The notes under the pieces: model-generated | Databases searched by the model: none | What the model saw: only the letters and a program-made list of their open reading frames with translations | What the model was told of the DNA's origin: nothing | In this document: positions 50,350-62,500 of the stretch, piece after piece | Layout of the letters: every line of letters begins with the position of its first letter | How positions within the stretch are numbered: the first letter of the stretch is position 1 | Assembly (NCBI GenBank): GCA_015501055.1 | Contig: JADNYV010000068.1 | Location: forward strand, 1-64,000 | Direction: 5' to 3' | Length of the DNA stretch: 64,000 nt | Origin: Mucidula mucida | Lineage: Eukaryota; Basidiomycota; Agaricomycetes; Agaricales; Physalacriaceae | Translations under genes and position numbers: made by a program

Positions 50350-51558
50350 ATGGTTGGATTCGACTCATTCGCAGCTACTCTTCTCACCTGTCTGACATCC
50401 CTACCTCGCATCATGCCCGTTCCCTCTACGTTATCTGGCATCTTTTGCAGCATTTACCGCTCCGCTAGTGCGCTCCCCAGCGAATTCTGGGATGCCGCCA
50501 GGACAAACCCTACACACTTCAACGTCATCCTCCCCACCGCCCAAAAATCTCGCGACCGCGAGCGTGCCGGGTATCCTAGTGCGTCAGGACATCTGTGGGT
50601 TATTGTCTGGACGCATTACCCCCAGAAGCGACTAGAGCTAGTGCTTTCTTGCACGTCCACAGAAATGGGGACGTACCCTATATTCATTGCATCTACGGTG
50701 CCGACACCACTCCTCACGGAACAATTTTTGAGTTCACGAATCCCCTTCTCGCCAGTACATTGTATCAGGAAGTTCCCAAGACGAGGGTGTACTCCGCCTT
50801 TGGTCCCGACACCATTGTCAACTCCTTCGCTTCTTTCTGGAGCAGTCTGAGTGGGATTGCGCAGTATGAAAAACCCTACTACGCAGCCAAGCTATCTGTA
50901 TGCACATCACGGACCATCTCGAAACGTTCTGCGAGCATCATTCCCGGGCTCCAGATGGACCTGCGTCCAGCAACTCCTGCTGATCTGCAGGCTGTGGCTG
51001 AGTTATGTTACGGGTTCGCATCGGAATCTGTACGTCCGTTTTACTCTATCGAAGATCATCATTATTGACCATTCCTACACAGGTACCGTTTACGCTCACC
51101 CACGAGGCGGCATTCAAGGAGGCGTCGCTCTTGATCTATAACAAGCAAGTCTGGGTTCACGGGATTCGCCAGGAAGGCACGAATGGTCCTTTTGAGATCG
51201 CGTCCATCGTCGCCTGCACACGTAACGTCGACGAGTGTGCGACTATCACCAAAGTCTACACCAATCCTCGATGGCGTCGTCATGGCTGCGCCGAGCGTCT
51301 CGTTCGTCGAGTCACTAAATTGTATGTGGGAAGTCATTGTTTCGTATTCCATTCATACTTATGACGTATCTACAGTCTTCTGTCCACCCGATACGAGAAA
51401 GTCGCGTTGTATGTCGCGCATAACAACCCGCGGCTGCCAAGGTGTACCATCGCGTCGGATTCGCCGGACTCGGTGATGACAGCATGGATGGACTTAATTG
51501 CGAACATTGGTCTGAGATCGGCTTCAACCGCAAGGTAGTTGAGCTGGGTCATTGGTAG
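50350..51558 (+). CDS. GNAT-family N-acetyltransferase, frame broken twice
   Basis: Acetyl-CoA-dependent acetyltransferase of a type frequent in Agaricomycetes. The N-terminal half (ALPSEFWDAARTNPTHFNVI, SGHLWVIVWTHYPQKRLELV) is followed by YEKPYYAAKLSVCTS and the GNAT core: FEIASIVACTRNVDECATIT, VYTNPRWRRHGCAERLVRRV (acetyl-CoA loop R-R-x-G-x-A) and VYHRVGFAGLGDDS with WSEIGF at the end; stop TAG at 51556-51558. Two single-base losses break the frame, both in runs of C: about 50745 and about 51432. Introns at about 51029 and 51322 are normal. The start could also be an internal ATG at 50413. Substrate unknown. Confidence 0.78.
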
Positions 51559-53098
51559 AAAGTTCTTACAATAACCGTATGAAAAGCATAAAAGTAAGCA
51601 ATCTACACTTAGTATAGTAGTTTACTAGAATAATACACCACTTTTCGCTATATAAATGTCCGTTCCGAGTGCCTGAGCGGCAAACATAGAAATATGATTG
51701 CTACGTGTAATGGACTATCTATCTCTATTTGAGCCTTTCTTGAACACAAGAGAATGTCATGGACAAGTATCTTCTTTGAAATGTTAGATCTGCCTCTTCT
51801 CGGCACTCAGATGGACGTCGCTTTGGGCTCAGTATCGTTATGGTCGCGCGGCGCGCCTTCATGGCGGTGGTATGTAAATGATCCAAATCAATCTTGCGAG
51901 CGCTTGCTCTTCTCGCGATCAACAACCGGGAGAGGTACGCGTTTTGAATTCTGCAGTGCATAATGATTTACATGACTACGGATACACCATTAGGACGTGT
52001 AGAATACTCCCACGATTGCTTCGGTAACTCATTGTTGTTGTCCGCAACTCTCATACATGAGGGCCCTGGCAGCTGATGGCGTTTCACAACTGTGAGGTCC
52101 GTACCAAGGTCCCTTTATTAACGAAAGCTCTCCCGCCCAGTACGTGGGGCTTCCCGCGTCAACCATGTGGAATCGTAGACTGCCATGAGGAGAGCTTGAT
52201 TCGCCATTCGGAACACAGCAGCGCCTCAGAAATTCCTGTAACTCTTACTTATTGGAGCTAATGCAATGTCTGTGTGTTTCCTCAATGCTGAATATGATTG
52301 TGCATTACATGTCGCAGTGCTCCTGGAGGCCTTGTGTCCAACTGTTTCTATCTCTAATCGTTGCCTGAGCTCTTGCTAGGGCGTCTATATTTTCCTCGAC
52401 CACCCGAGGCTCGTTGATACGTCGACCTGCCGGCTGTTCAAAGTTGACACGTTGTACCAAACCCGAGAAGCCAAGCTGTCAAAGTATGATGGACCCCCAA
52501 GAAGTATTTTCATAACATCGATGCGGCCGAAGTCGATTTTTGTGCGTTTCGTAACCGGCGTATCCAGATACGTTTATCGAGGTGCTCAGATTAGCAAATA
52601 CAAGCTTTGTGCGTAATCAAAGATTCTACATGCTTTCTCCTCCCCTGACGACGTTCTTGGGATCCGTGAGCGGGTGGCGCGCTGCGCTACTGACTGCTAT
52701 CCTACATATATCAAGTCAACCGTTGAAACCGGACTGAAACAAGGTGCGCTTACTAGTGATGCCATCGCCCACCTTACGTTCGTTCAGCCTAGTCCTTGAG
52801 TACAACATCTCAATCAGGACGACCAGCATAAATTTTGAGCCTCAAAATGCTCAGGCATCTTGATGAGGTCGCAAGCTCATGGGTCGCCGCCACATCGATC
52901 TCAGGCCAAGAGTTGTTGTCCTATGTCCTCCGTGGGTCTAGGATTAGTGACGAGTGAAAGTCGAAGTTGGTGTGACAGTGCGCGAGCGCATTGTTCAGAA
53001 TGTCTGATCCTGCTGACGTATGTAGTCCGTTAAAAGGCACGCCAAAATGTGCCGCCGGCATCATCTCTGGATATTTCCGGCCACCTCTCCTTAGTCTT
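51559..53098. other. Long intergenic region, nothing recognised
   Basis: No coding evidence on either strand. Confidence 0.45.
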
Positions 53099-54657
53099 CT
53101 ACTTCACCGACACAGGCACCTCCGGCTTTGCATTCGCGAGTCTGCACCGAAATTTAGTATGGAACGGACGAGATACCTTTGTACCAACCTCTACCAGGAG
53201 CATACGCAGCATGTCATGTGTAGTCCTCTGGCCCTCGAACAGGTCGTCCACGCGCGTCATGAGGCAGGCGTGCATTGTGTGTAATTCAGTGAGCAATCTT
53301 GAAATAGATGTGTCATTTCGAATCTTGAATACAAGTTCAGCGTGAATACAGGGACATTGAATGCGGAAAGGTACCTGGAACGCGACGCGGGCATTGTCCA
53401 CTTTTTGTCGCAACGTCATTACCTCCGCACTTATTCTTCCTCGTGAGAGAAAATACTCCATCTTCCTCACACTGGATAGGGTGGTAATATCTCGCTCAAC
53501 CTCGTTAGGTACGTGTCAAATTTCAACGCGACTCGACGTACACCCAAAGGTCACAGATTCTCTTGACTTCAGCCCAACCCACAGTATGTGCTAGCCCAAT
53601 TTCGTTGACGATGGCAAGAGTTATACACGCCGTGTGTTCCGCGATAGCCCTACATATGTCGCGAGTAGCGCGCGCACTCTGTTGTGAGCACTATCAGTTT
53701 CAAATTGCTTTGTTTCGAAGTTACTCACCTCTGCAGCCTGGACAATCTTACGATGAACCCCACACGCTCCCTCAAGGACGTTCCCGACAAGCGGAACCAA
53801 TTTAGCGACGCTCTCTGCTATGTCGAGGCATGTCATAATGTTCGCCATGTTCGTTTGTCCCACGACTGACGACGAATCAGCGAAATTTGAGACATAACCC
53901 GCGTTGTACATCGTTTGTAGACGGACGCTCATCTCCCGAAAGCGCGGTAGAGCAATCTGCATGACTTGCACAAGATCATTCCATGGTCTGTCTGGTGCGT
54001 AATTGAACAGAATCCTCCGGTCGAGCGTACTTGAACGGAATGAGCAGCGATAGATGCCTAGAGTGGGAATATAGAGGTGTTGGAATTGCCACCAATCGCT
54101 GGCGGTCCAATCGTCACCAATCGCTGTAAGTAAACAGAGGAAAGATTGTAGTGGAACGCCGTATTCGACCATCTGTGAGGGACTACATTAGCAACTGATA
54201 GCGAATGTGCTTTATACTCACGAGATGGTATCTTTCCCTGATCAGAAGCACAACATATTCTCTCGCTACTCCGCTAACGGTCTCAGCAAGTACCGCCAGA
54301 GCATCAAGGCCTCTTTCTCGAACCGCTACTCTCGCGCGAAAATATCGCTGATATTCGATTATTAGGCGCCATCCGGCATCGCTAAGAGAGGCATCGTCGT
54401 AGAAGATGTTGGGTGTTGCGCTTTGGTGTTCGTGAGCGCTGATACACTGTTTAAACGCAGAAAATCATTCACCTTGACACCCACTTATCATCGTTTCCGT
54501 ATTCAAGAACCTCAAGCTGATCGCCCTTCTTCAAATTACGTGGTCCTTCATGTGAGATACAGGATCTGCAACTCCAGTCCGAGTGTTCAGGACTCGAGTG
54601 CTCACTTTGAGAGACCCCAAACGGTATGGCATTCAAGAACAAGGAAGGGAAGCTGGA
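53099..54657 (-). CDS. MLKL/NLR-N-terminal-like helical domain protein
   Basis: Multi-exon gene. After a variable N-terminal part (possible first exon MSSFPSLFLNAIPFG; then DDASLSDAGWRLIIEYQRYF and a W/F-rich exon, DWWQFQHLYIPTLGIYRC), the C-terminal half reads CLDIAESVAKLVPLVGNVLE, IVQAAE, then DICRAIAEHTACITLAIVNE, ERDITTLSSVRKMEYFLSRG, LRQKVDNARVAFQ and SISRLLTELHTMHACL. This order (glycine/proline-interrupted amphipathic helix, long helices, brace) is that of the four-helix N-terminal domain found in fungal NLRs and MLKL-like cell-death proteins. No NACHT or kinase part follows; it stops with TAG at 53099. Cell-death or membrane activity is inference. The first intron and start are uncertain. 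Confidence 0.6.
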
Positions 54658-54700
54658 CATGTCGAGTGTTCTTGACCGCGACGAGCGCCTTTTGAAGGTC

Positions 54701-55409
54701 TCACGACAGCACTAACTGACTCCTCTCGGAGGAAGCAAGGCGTAGCTGTAATAGAAGCACAGGAAGTAATTCAAAGAAGTTGCATGCACTGCCAACCCGA
54801 AGCAAACTTAACTTTCGGGGATAGGACGCCTCAGAGTAGCGTCCCCAACCAGATTTTGATTGATAGAGAAGACAGGAGATGAGAAACCGCCTGATTTCAG
54901 CCAAATTAACCAGTTCGGGTAGTAGGATGGCACGGGTGTAACGAAGTGAAAAGATCATCTATCACAGCCTTTGCTGCTGTCATCGTAGGACTCATACGGC
55001 GAAAGCGTAGTAGCTGAAAGGCTCTGTAAAAACGCGGTGTTGATAAGATTATGACACGCGCTCAATGGACGTCACCCAAGTGGGGAGTACGAGGCTGAAA
55101 TGATGACTCTATAAGCTTTCTCGTACCCGCTACAGCCACATACACGCTGTCTACTGCTGAGTAATATGCAGATCCTCTATCAAAATGCTGTGTGATTGAT
55201 GCAAATCGAATCAATTCCACCAAGTCAGACTTGGAACCGCGATCTATATCTCCTCGGACGTGGGAGTAGACCAACAGGTCTCTCGTGGTCTCCTTCTTTG
55301 TATTGAAAGCGGGAGAACCGGAGAGGGTGAATCCGAGGGTACAATACAATGCAGAATTTTGAACATCGGTGTAAGGATGGACTCTGGACAATTTTTTAGC
55401 ACATTTCAT
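54701..55409 (-). other. Possible gene fragment(s)
   Basis: A 115-residue frame (55409-55062, MKCAKKLSRVHPYTDVQ ... AYYSAVDSVYVAVAGTRKLI) and an 85-residue frame (54958-54701, VNLAEIRRFLISCLLYQSK) have coding-like composition, in the same direction. No splice path or family was found. Confidence 0.25.
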
Positions 55410-55690
55410 ACGGATGCGTAAGGATTCAGAAATGGCTCAAAAGAGCAATGGATGCGTATAGATTATACGTATTGAACAATAAAAGTGCGATCGCGGGTAT
55501 CGTGAGATTCTCCTTCCGAAAACAAACTCTAATTACGCCTCAACGCATCTTGGCAACGCCCCGGGACCGAAGTCGCCTCGTACTCTGAGTCTCGCCGTCA
55601 ATACTGACCATATCTGTTCAACACAAATCGCTGCACCCCAAACACCACCTCAATGCTTCTTAACACCGCGAGCTCCTCCCTCAACAAATT

Positions 55691-56480
55691 TCATGTTTCC
55701 GCGTCACTGGGGTCATACCCATTCTGGCGTAGGATGGGGCAGTTGACGAGTTTGAGATAGGAGAGAGTTTCCGCGTGGGACAATATGAATGATTGCGCAG
55801 ACTGCTGATTCCCCAGGAGGAATCCCTTGAGATAGAGAGATTCCAAGCGGGGGAACTTCCATACGCCTTGAAAGGATGTCATACGAGCAAGAACGGGCCC
55901 GTCCGACCGGATGGAAAGGGTATGAACGTTCGGTACATTCACGAACAAGTCGTTCTTATTCCAGAACGCCACATACGCCCGAGGACCGTATGATCGTCCC
56001 CCATTGAAGAAGGTAACATGGAGATGGAGAGAGTGCACTGAGCAAAGAGTCTCTAGGAGACATGGATTGGCTACGGCAGGACGATTATCGACGGGAAAGT
56101 TTGTGATGGCAAGCGTTTTCAAAGTCCTCGGAGGCAGGAAACGCAGTCCTCGCAAGTAAGTGTTTTGCAGGTCTCCGTCTGCGGGCAGGCAAAGGGTGAG
56201 GGAAGAGACGCGCACAAGCTCGGCAAGTCGCGGCCATGGCACGAGAGAAAACGCGAACACAATGTTCATGATTACTACATCGACGATCTGAGCTCAGGAA
56301 AGGAAGAGAGAGGTTGACGCACAAAGTCTGCAATCATAGGGATCTGGTGGATCGTCTTTCGTTTTTATCACGAGATGCTGCACGTAGTGAGTGACACGGG
56401 GACTCAGCTCAAACATTCTCTGTAGCTTCCTTGCGCCGTTGACTGATCCTTCGATCTCGACCACGTGAGAGAGCTGCAAA
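55691..56480 (-). CDS. F-box-type LRR protein (N-terminus unresolved)
   Basis: The upstream frame has GARKLQRMFELSPRVTHYVQ HLVIKTKDDPPDPYD, the usual region just after the F-box in Agaricomycete proteins. The last exon (56269-55691) has leucine-rich blocks: LAELVRVSSLTLCLP, TLKTLAITNFPVD, VHTLSIRSDGP, FPRLESLYLKGFLLG, TLSYLKLVNCPIL. The intron between them near 56300 is either very short (about 30 bases) or uses a site I did not identify. No F-box helix was found upstream, so it may be truncated or its first exon lies before 56600. Confidence 0.55.
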
Positions 56481-56596
56481 GCTCGCGAAGAGACCCGCTA
56501 CCAGCGCGGAGCGAGAGGAGAGACCCTGTCGGCTAGCGGTTTCCTCGCCGCGTTCAAGAAGCAAGGATGAAAATGCCTTATCCCTAGTTTCACTGC

Positions 56597-56971
56597 TCAA
56601 GTTTCCACGTGGCAAGATGCTGATTTTTCTCGCGTGGCAATTTCCAGTGCTGACTTTGCCACATGGGTGTCCTCTCTTGTCACCATATCTTGCTCCTCGA
56701 GTTTCTGGAAGATGTCCTCGGCACGCTCATGGTCGCCATCTGCACGGCGTCCATCCGATATGCGCCGTATGCGCTTGCATATGCGATATTCCCATCCAAT
56801 CTCCTTTAGAATCTCCGCGAACACGTTGCCGCCTCTCATCGCGCCCTCAAGGCGGCCTCCCAAGTGTGGCGTTGAGCGGCGGGGTAGTGTCCTTCGTGTC
56901 TCTCTGACGTATCTACTCAATTTATCAGTCTTGAATGGGAAGTAATCTTGTAGCACCACCTCTTTGCCCAT
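56597..56971 (-). CDS. Unknown small charged protein (doubtful)
   Basis: An ORF of 124 residues from MGKEVVLQDYFPFKTDKL, R/E-rich with GWEYRICKRIRRIS and EDIFQKLEEQD. No family recognised; it could be the first exon of the F-box-like gene downstream or chance. Confidence 0.25.
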   Translation of the reverse strand: MGKEVVLQDYFPFKTDKLSRYVRETRRTLPRRSTPHLGGRLEGAMRGGNVFAEILKEIGWEYRICKRIRRISDGRRADGDHERAEDIFQKLEEQDMVTREDTHVAKSALEIATREKSASCHVET

Positions 56972-56999
56972 TGTAGCAAGTAGAATCAGTGTAGACCAA

Positions 57000-57374
57000 G
57001 TACTTTAAAATTGTCCTTTTAATTCTCCCTCCACAAGTAACAGTACATAGTAGATGGCCATAGAAACAGAATTCAGTGCATCTACGAGAATAACGCCTTG
57101 TCCGACGTTGAGCAGCTTGCCGTATCAAGGCAGGTTCGTCTCGGGCAAGTCTCGGGAACTCACTTTAAAACTCCAAAGTCGACTTTCTCGCCATAGGCAC
57201 AGATGCCGGCGCGATGTCGAAGGACGAAGTCGATCCATCGTAGAATATAAACGTAGCGGGAGTCGTCGGCGAGACAAGCGAGTATAGAGATGTAATCGGT
57301 AGAGTGCGTAAGTCAGATGAATGATGTCAAATCGTGTTTTCAACGATGGACGAGAATCCAACGTAGGGATGTGC
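57000..57374. other. Intergenic, nothing recognised
   Basis: Frames here lack motifs and starts in good context. Confidence 0.4.
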
Positions 57375-57407
57375 GCCGTACCGTATGTACGGTGCATACG
57401 GTACGGC
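57375..57407. repeat. Palindrome in a TACGG-rich tract
   Basis: GCCGTACCGTATG pairs with CATACGGTACGGC around a 7-base loop. TACGG/CCGTA words continue to about 57433 and resume beyond the retrotransposon at 63964-64000. Confidence 0.9.
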
Positions 57408-57449
57408 ATACGGGTTACGGTACCCGTACCGTGAGCAATCTTGGAGTAC

Positions 57450-57979
57450 TGTTATGAATCGCCATATTTTCACATTTTCACATCTTATCATATCTTATCG
57501 GGAGCCTTGTCTTATCAATCAACGGACCGTTTCATCATCTGTTTCATCACCGATCATACCCCTTTTCATTACCGAAGCCGTACTCATGTCGGACACACGC
57601 CCAACACATGGATGACATCATACATGCCGATACCTCATGGACTCCCTATTGTATACACACCACCGACACTCGTAGCACACATGGTCGTTTCAGTATTATT
57701 ACTTACATGCAGTCACCACTCGTATTTAATGGTTTCACGGACTAGTAGCATACCACACTGGGTCAAGGGCGTGGAGCATCCCTAGTGGAAACGCGTATGG
57801 ACAAGGAGCTTCAAACACAGACTTACTAGTATATAAGCAGTAGTGTAGTATCATTGTACTTTAGTTCCGATCTCGTTTATACACCTGGCCTAGCCTAGTC
57901 TTACGAACGCGAACGCTCCCTCCTTAAGTTTCTTGCTGTGGTACCTGGTTGAGTCTCGTGGCTTAGTCAGTCGCTAACA
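57450..57979 (+). repeat. 5' LTR
   Basis: Starts TGTTATGAATCGCC and ends GTCGCTAACA. Differs from the 3' LTR by TCAATCAACGG against TCAACCAACGG and by one A in TTTCATCACC. Confidence 0.95.
57830..57837 (+). promoter_or_regulatory. LTR TATA box
   Basis: TATATAAG, 32 bases before TAGTTCCGATCT (57862), which is the likely RNA start because it pairs with the primer site. Confidence 0.7.
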
Positions 57980-57981
57980 GA

Positions 57982-57993
57982 AGATCGGAACTA
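57982..57993 (+). other. Primer-binding site, self-complementary type
   Basis: AGATCGGAACTA begins three bases after the LTR and is the exact reverse complement of TAGTTCCGATCT at 57862-57873 in the LTR. It does not look like a tRNA 3' end complement. Confidence 0.75.
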
Positions 57994-58576
57994 CTTTCTA
58001 CCACCTACCACACATCCCTGATCGTCGATCAGCACTTTGCTGTCTGATCATCGTACATTCCCCATTCCCTTTCCTGTTTACAGATCGACGGATTCCTAAT
58101 TCCAGCGCACGTCCGCATACGTGTGTATTGGTCCCAGTAGCGCCGGCTAACAGTTAGAGATAACTGCCTCGGGTGCTGGAAGTAGCCGCTCTCACGAGAA
58201 CGAACTTTTGGCAGTTGCACTTCAGTGGGCGCTGTTTACGGGTCAATCCCCGTTCCCAGGAAAACTTCGGCTTACCTCACACCAGAGGGACGTTGGCTGG
58301 GCAATTGCGAACTTGTGACGAGCTCTTGGGCTCCGTAGATACGTAGTCAGTAGTCGGTAAAATAGCGTAGACAGTTACGATACTTACCTACCTTACTTAC
58401 CTTACGATACACACCATCATTCCCCACCCTACCAAGTCCTGGATTCTATCTCAGATCTAGGCGACTCCTCCTTATTCATCCAAACCTCTATTCCCTCACC
58501 CGTTTCATCAAAATCCGCATCTCCTATATCCCCACTTTCACCCTTTCACTCTCCGATCCTATCACCCCGACTCATC

Positions 58577-59505
58577 ATGTCCAACGAAGCACCCGAAACC
58601 GCTCCTCACACACCCGCTCATCACGCCGATGTCGAAATCAAAGGCCGATCCCTTGTCAACAAGCCTTACGACTATGACGGGGACAAGTCCAAGTACAAGA
58701 GCTGGTGGCGATCGATGTTCACATACATCCGGACAAGAAGAACAACCTCACGTCCGACTCCGAAAGGATCGATGTTGTTCTCTCTTACATCCGAGGAGAT
58801 CACGTAGATGCATGGGTCCAGAACTACTCGGACCAGAACTTCGATGAGGAAGAAGAGGAATGGACAGTCTCTTGGACGGAGTTCAAGGAAGACTTGAAGG
58901 AGCGATTTGTGGATTCCAACCTCGCGCGAGACGCGCAAGACCAGATCGAGCGGTTGCGCCAGGGGCAAGACACCGCTCAAGACTTCTTCCAGAAGTTCGA
59001 GGTCCTGCTCACTCAGGCAGGATACTCAAAGGATGACGCATTCGTCGTACGACTTCTCGAGACCAATGTCAACGAGAAGATCATCGACCAGATCTATGGC
59101 AGCCGAGACGGGTTGCCAGAGAAGTACAAGGATTGGAAGGCACAGATCCTTCAGATCGATCAGCTATGGAGAAGGCGGGCGGCGAGCAAGAGGTCCGGCA
59201 TGCAGTCCCGGCCTCAAGCTCCGCAGGTGGCTACATCGAGAGCTAATCCTACAAACCCACCTCCAACGCCGATCACACGACGAGATGCTACCGGTGTTAC
59301 CTATGGAGGAGCCGGCAGGCCGATGGACATCGACAACGCACGTCGAAGAGGACTTTGCTTCAGCTGTGGCAAACACGGCCACGTCAGCAGGTTCTGTCCG
59401 AAGAAGGGTCGACCCCAGACGATTCGGGGTTTATGGACCGAGATGAATGACGAGGAGAAGAAGAAGCTGGCCGAAGAGTTGGGTTTTGCGAAGCTCCCGC
59501 AGTAG
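58577..59505 (+). pseudogene. Gag of the gypsy element (frame broken)
   Basis: Starts MSNEAPETAPHTPAHHAD. The capsid-like part has KYKSWW, then after a one-base slip near 58700 SYIRGDHVDAWVQNY, FKEDLKERFVDSNLARDAQD and QDFFQKFEVLLTQAGYSKDD. The nucleocapsid knuckle is CFSCGKHGHVSRFC (C-x2-C-x4-H-x4-C, about 59360). The stop at 59503-59505 is probably also a slip product, because the pol frame is open straight through this point in the -1 frame, and Tf1-like elements have one gag-pol frame. Confidence 0.85.
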
Positions 59506-62500
59506 ACGCAGTCCTGCCGGAGCAGTCATCAAGGGAAGGGTCGTCAGATGCAGCATTTATTTACAGTACGGGTACTGAAACATCTAAAATATCATCGACG
59601 ACTTCACCAACAAAACCTGCGAAAGAAAGATTTGAGCCAAATACGCCCGAGTGGATTGCACAACGGCTAAGAGAGGATGACGTGTCGAGAGCAGTGGGAA
59701 TTTTGAGAGCATGGATGCCGGAGCGGAGAGAGAGAGAAGCGACGGAGGAGAAGGTGATGGCGATCAGAGCGTTGACAAAGGAAGCTGCGGTGGAAGTTGT
59801 GACAGAGTTGAAAAAGTTGAGGAAGTACATCCGGGGAACAAAGGGGCAGGACATGAAACTCCGAGTAACCATAGAGAGCGTACACAGAGGCTCTGAATGG
59901 GCAACGAGTGCCCTTCTTGACAGTGGAGCAACGGGTTCTTGTGTCAATAAAGAATTCGTCGAGAAGAACGGACTCCCGATCAAGGAGTTACCGGTCAAGC
60001 TCCCTGTCTACAATGCGGATGGAACCCTAAACGAGGGAGGAGCAATCGAAGGTTTTGTGGAGGTCCGGATGAAGATCGGAGATCACGCTGAAAAGATTGA
60101 GTTGGCCGTTACCAATCTCGGCAAAACAAGTATCTTTTTGGGGCTAGATTGGCTACGATATCACAACCCCACGATCAACTGGACGGAATCCACATTGACC
60201 TTTGAGCGATGCCCAGACCGCTGCGGCTATCTACCCGAGTACGACTCACCGGAAGATGAAGGAGAAGACGTAGAAGAGAAGTTGGAAGAGGGAGAGTGTT
60301 TGTTCTGGATGGACTGGGACAACTATCGCAAAAGCGGAGAAAAGCTGAGATCACAACAGCCTTCATCTGCTGCTGCACCTTACATCGAGGAATTCTCCGA
60401 TGTATTCAGCAAGGCGGACTTTGACAAGTTACCGGAGCGAAGACCCTGGGATCACGCGATAGAACTTACGCCTGGTTCCAAACCGGTTGACTGCAAGGTT
60501 TACCCCTTAGTCCATCCGAGCAGAAGGCGTTAGATGAGTTCCTGGAAGAAAACATACGGACGGGACGTATACGGCCATCAATTTCACCCATGGCATCACC
60601 CTTCTTCTTTGTCAAAAAGAAGGATGGAAGCCTTCGGCCAGTACAAGATTATCGGAAGTTGAACGACATGACAATCAAGAACCGATACCCCTTGCCGTTG
60701 ATTCAGGAGCTTATCGACAAGTTGAAGGGAGCAAAGGTTTTCACAAAGATGGATGTCCGATGGGGTTACAATAACATCCGGATCAAAGAAGGTGATGAGT
60801 GGAAAGCGGCGTTTAGAACAAACCGAGGCCTGTTCGAGCCCTCAGTCATGTTCTTTGGACTTACAAACTCGCCGGCAACGTTCCAATCGTTCATGAATCA
60901 CATTCTGAAGGAGTTGATTGACGACGGACATGTTATGTTACTTGGACGATATACTTATCTTTACGAACACTCTCGAGGAGCATAGACAGATTGTACGAAG
61001 GGTATTAGAAATATTACGAGTAAATAAGTTGTATTTAAAACCCGAGAAATGTAGTTTTGAGGCACATACTGTAGACTACTTAGGAGTTATTGTTGGAGGA
61101 GGAGAAGTGAAGATGGATCCGGCAAAAGTGGCCGTAGTGAAGGAATGGAAGGAGCCGACGAAGAAGAAGGAAGTACAGTCATTCCTGGGCTTCTGCAACT
61201 TCTACCGACGTTTCATCCGGGGATTTGCGGGAGTAGCGAAGCCATTGACATCGCTAACCGGGAAGGGCGAGTGGGTTTGGGGCATGGAGCAGCACGAGGC
61301 GTTTGAGGAGTTGAAGCGGAGGATGACGGAAGAACCCGTTCTGATCGTACCACGCGACGACGGCAAGTTTCGAGTGAGGCAGACTCCTCGAACTATGCGA
61401 ACGGGGCGGTTCTTTCCCAGTTGGTGACGGAAAATGGAGACCAGTAGCCTTTCGGTCTCGCGCGCTGAACGAAGTAGAGCGCAATTATGAGATCTACGAC
61501 AAAGAGATGATGGCTATTATGGACTCGATTGACGACTGGAGACAATATCTCCTTGGAGCAAAGGAAACGGTGGAGGTGTTTACCGATCATCAAAACCTCC
61601 AGTACTTCCGGAAGCCACAGAAGTTGAATCGGAGGCAGGCGAGATGGGTTACGGAGTTAGCGGAATATGACATACAGATGATTCACAAGCCGGGCAAGAC
61701 GATGGGGAAAGCTGATGCCTTGTCAAGGATGACAGGCCTTGAGAAGGGGGAAAAAGATAACGAAAACGTTGTTTTGCTCAAGCCGGAGTTTTTTATTTCA
61801 CAAATTCAATTTTCTTTACATACAGTAGATACACCGGAGGACGAATTACTTAACAAAATCAAACAAAGAAAAGGAAACAAAGACAGATACGTACAAAAAG
61901 CATTAGAAAACAAAGAAAAAGGATGGGAAGAGAAGGAAAATGGACTTATTATGTGGAAGGATCGTATTTACATACCGAAGGACAAGGAATTGCGGGGAAG
62001 AGTTATTGGAATGCACCATGATGCACAGCTTGCAGGGCATCCCGGACGATACAAGACCCTCGAGCTGATCACACGCACCTATTGGTGGCCAGGAATCAGC
62101 CGAGACGTCCGGAATACGTAGAAGGGTGTCAAAAATGCCAGGTCACCAAGTCACATCGCACGAAGCCGGCTGCACCTCTTCATCCTATTGATGTGCCAAG
62201 CGAGCCATGGGAATAGTAGGGACGGACATGATTGGAGACTGCCGGAATCGGAGGATACAACGCATCAGCACGTTTGTGGACCATTTCACAAAGCGATTAC
62301 GCATCATACCGACACACACCACTCTGACGTCAGAAGGCATGGCCCGCATCTACCGTGATCGCATTTTCCCCATACATGGGATGCCACGACAGATGATACA
62401 TGATCGCGGTCCACAATACCACTCGCGTTTTATGAAGGAGTTGTACCGGTTGTTGGGCATACAAGGAAACTTTACAACGGCGTATCATCCACAGGCAAAT

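Noticed and set aside
51655..51690. Possible tRNA-like stretch (GAGTGCCTGAGCGGC)
   Set aside because: No matching acceptor or T-arm within 100 bases.
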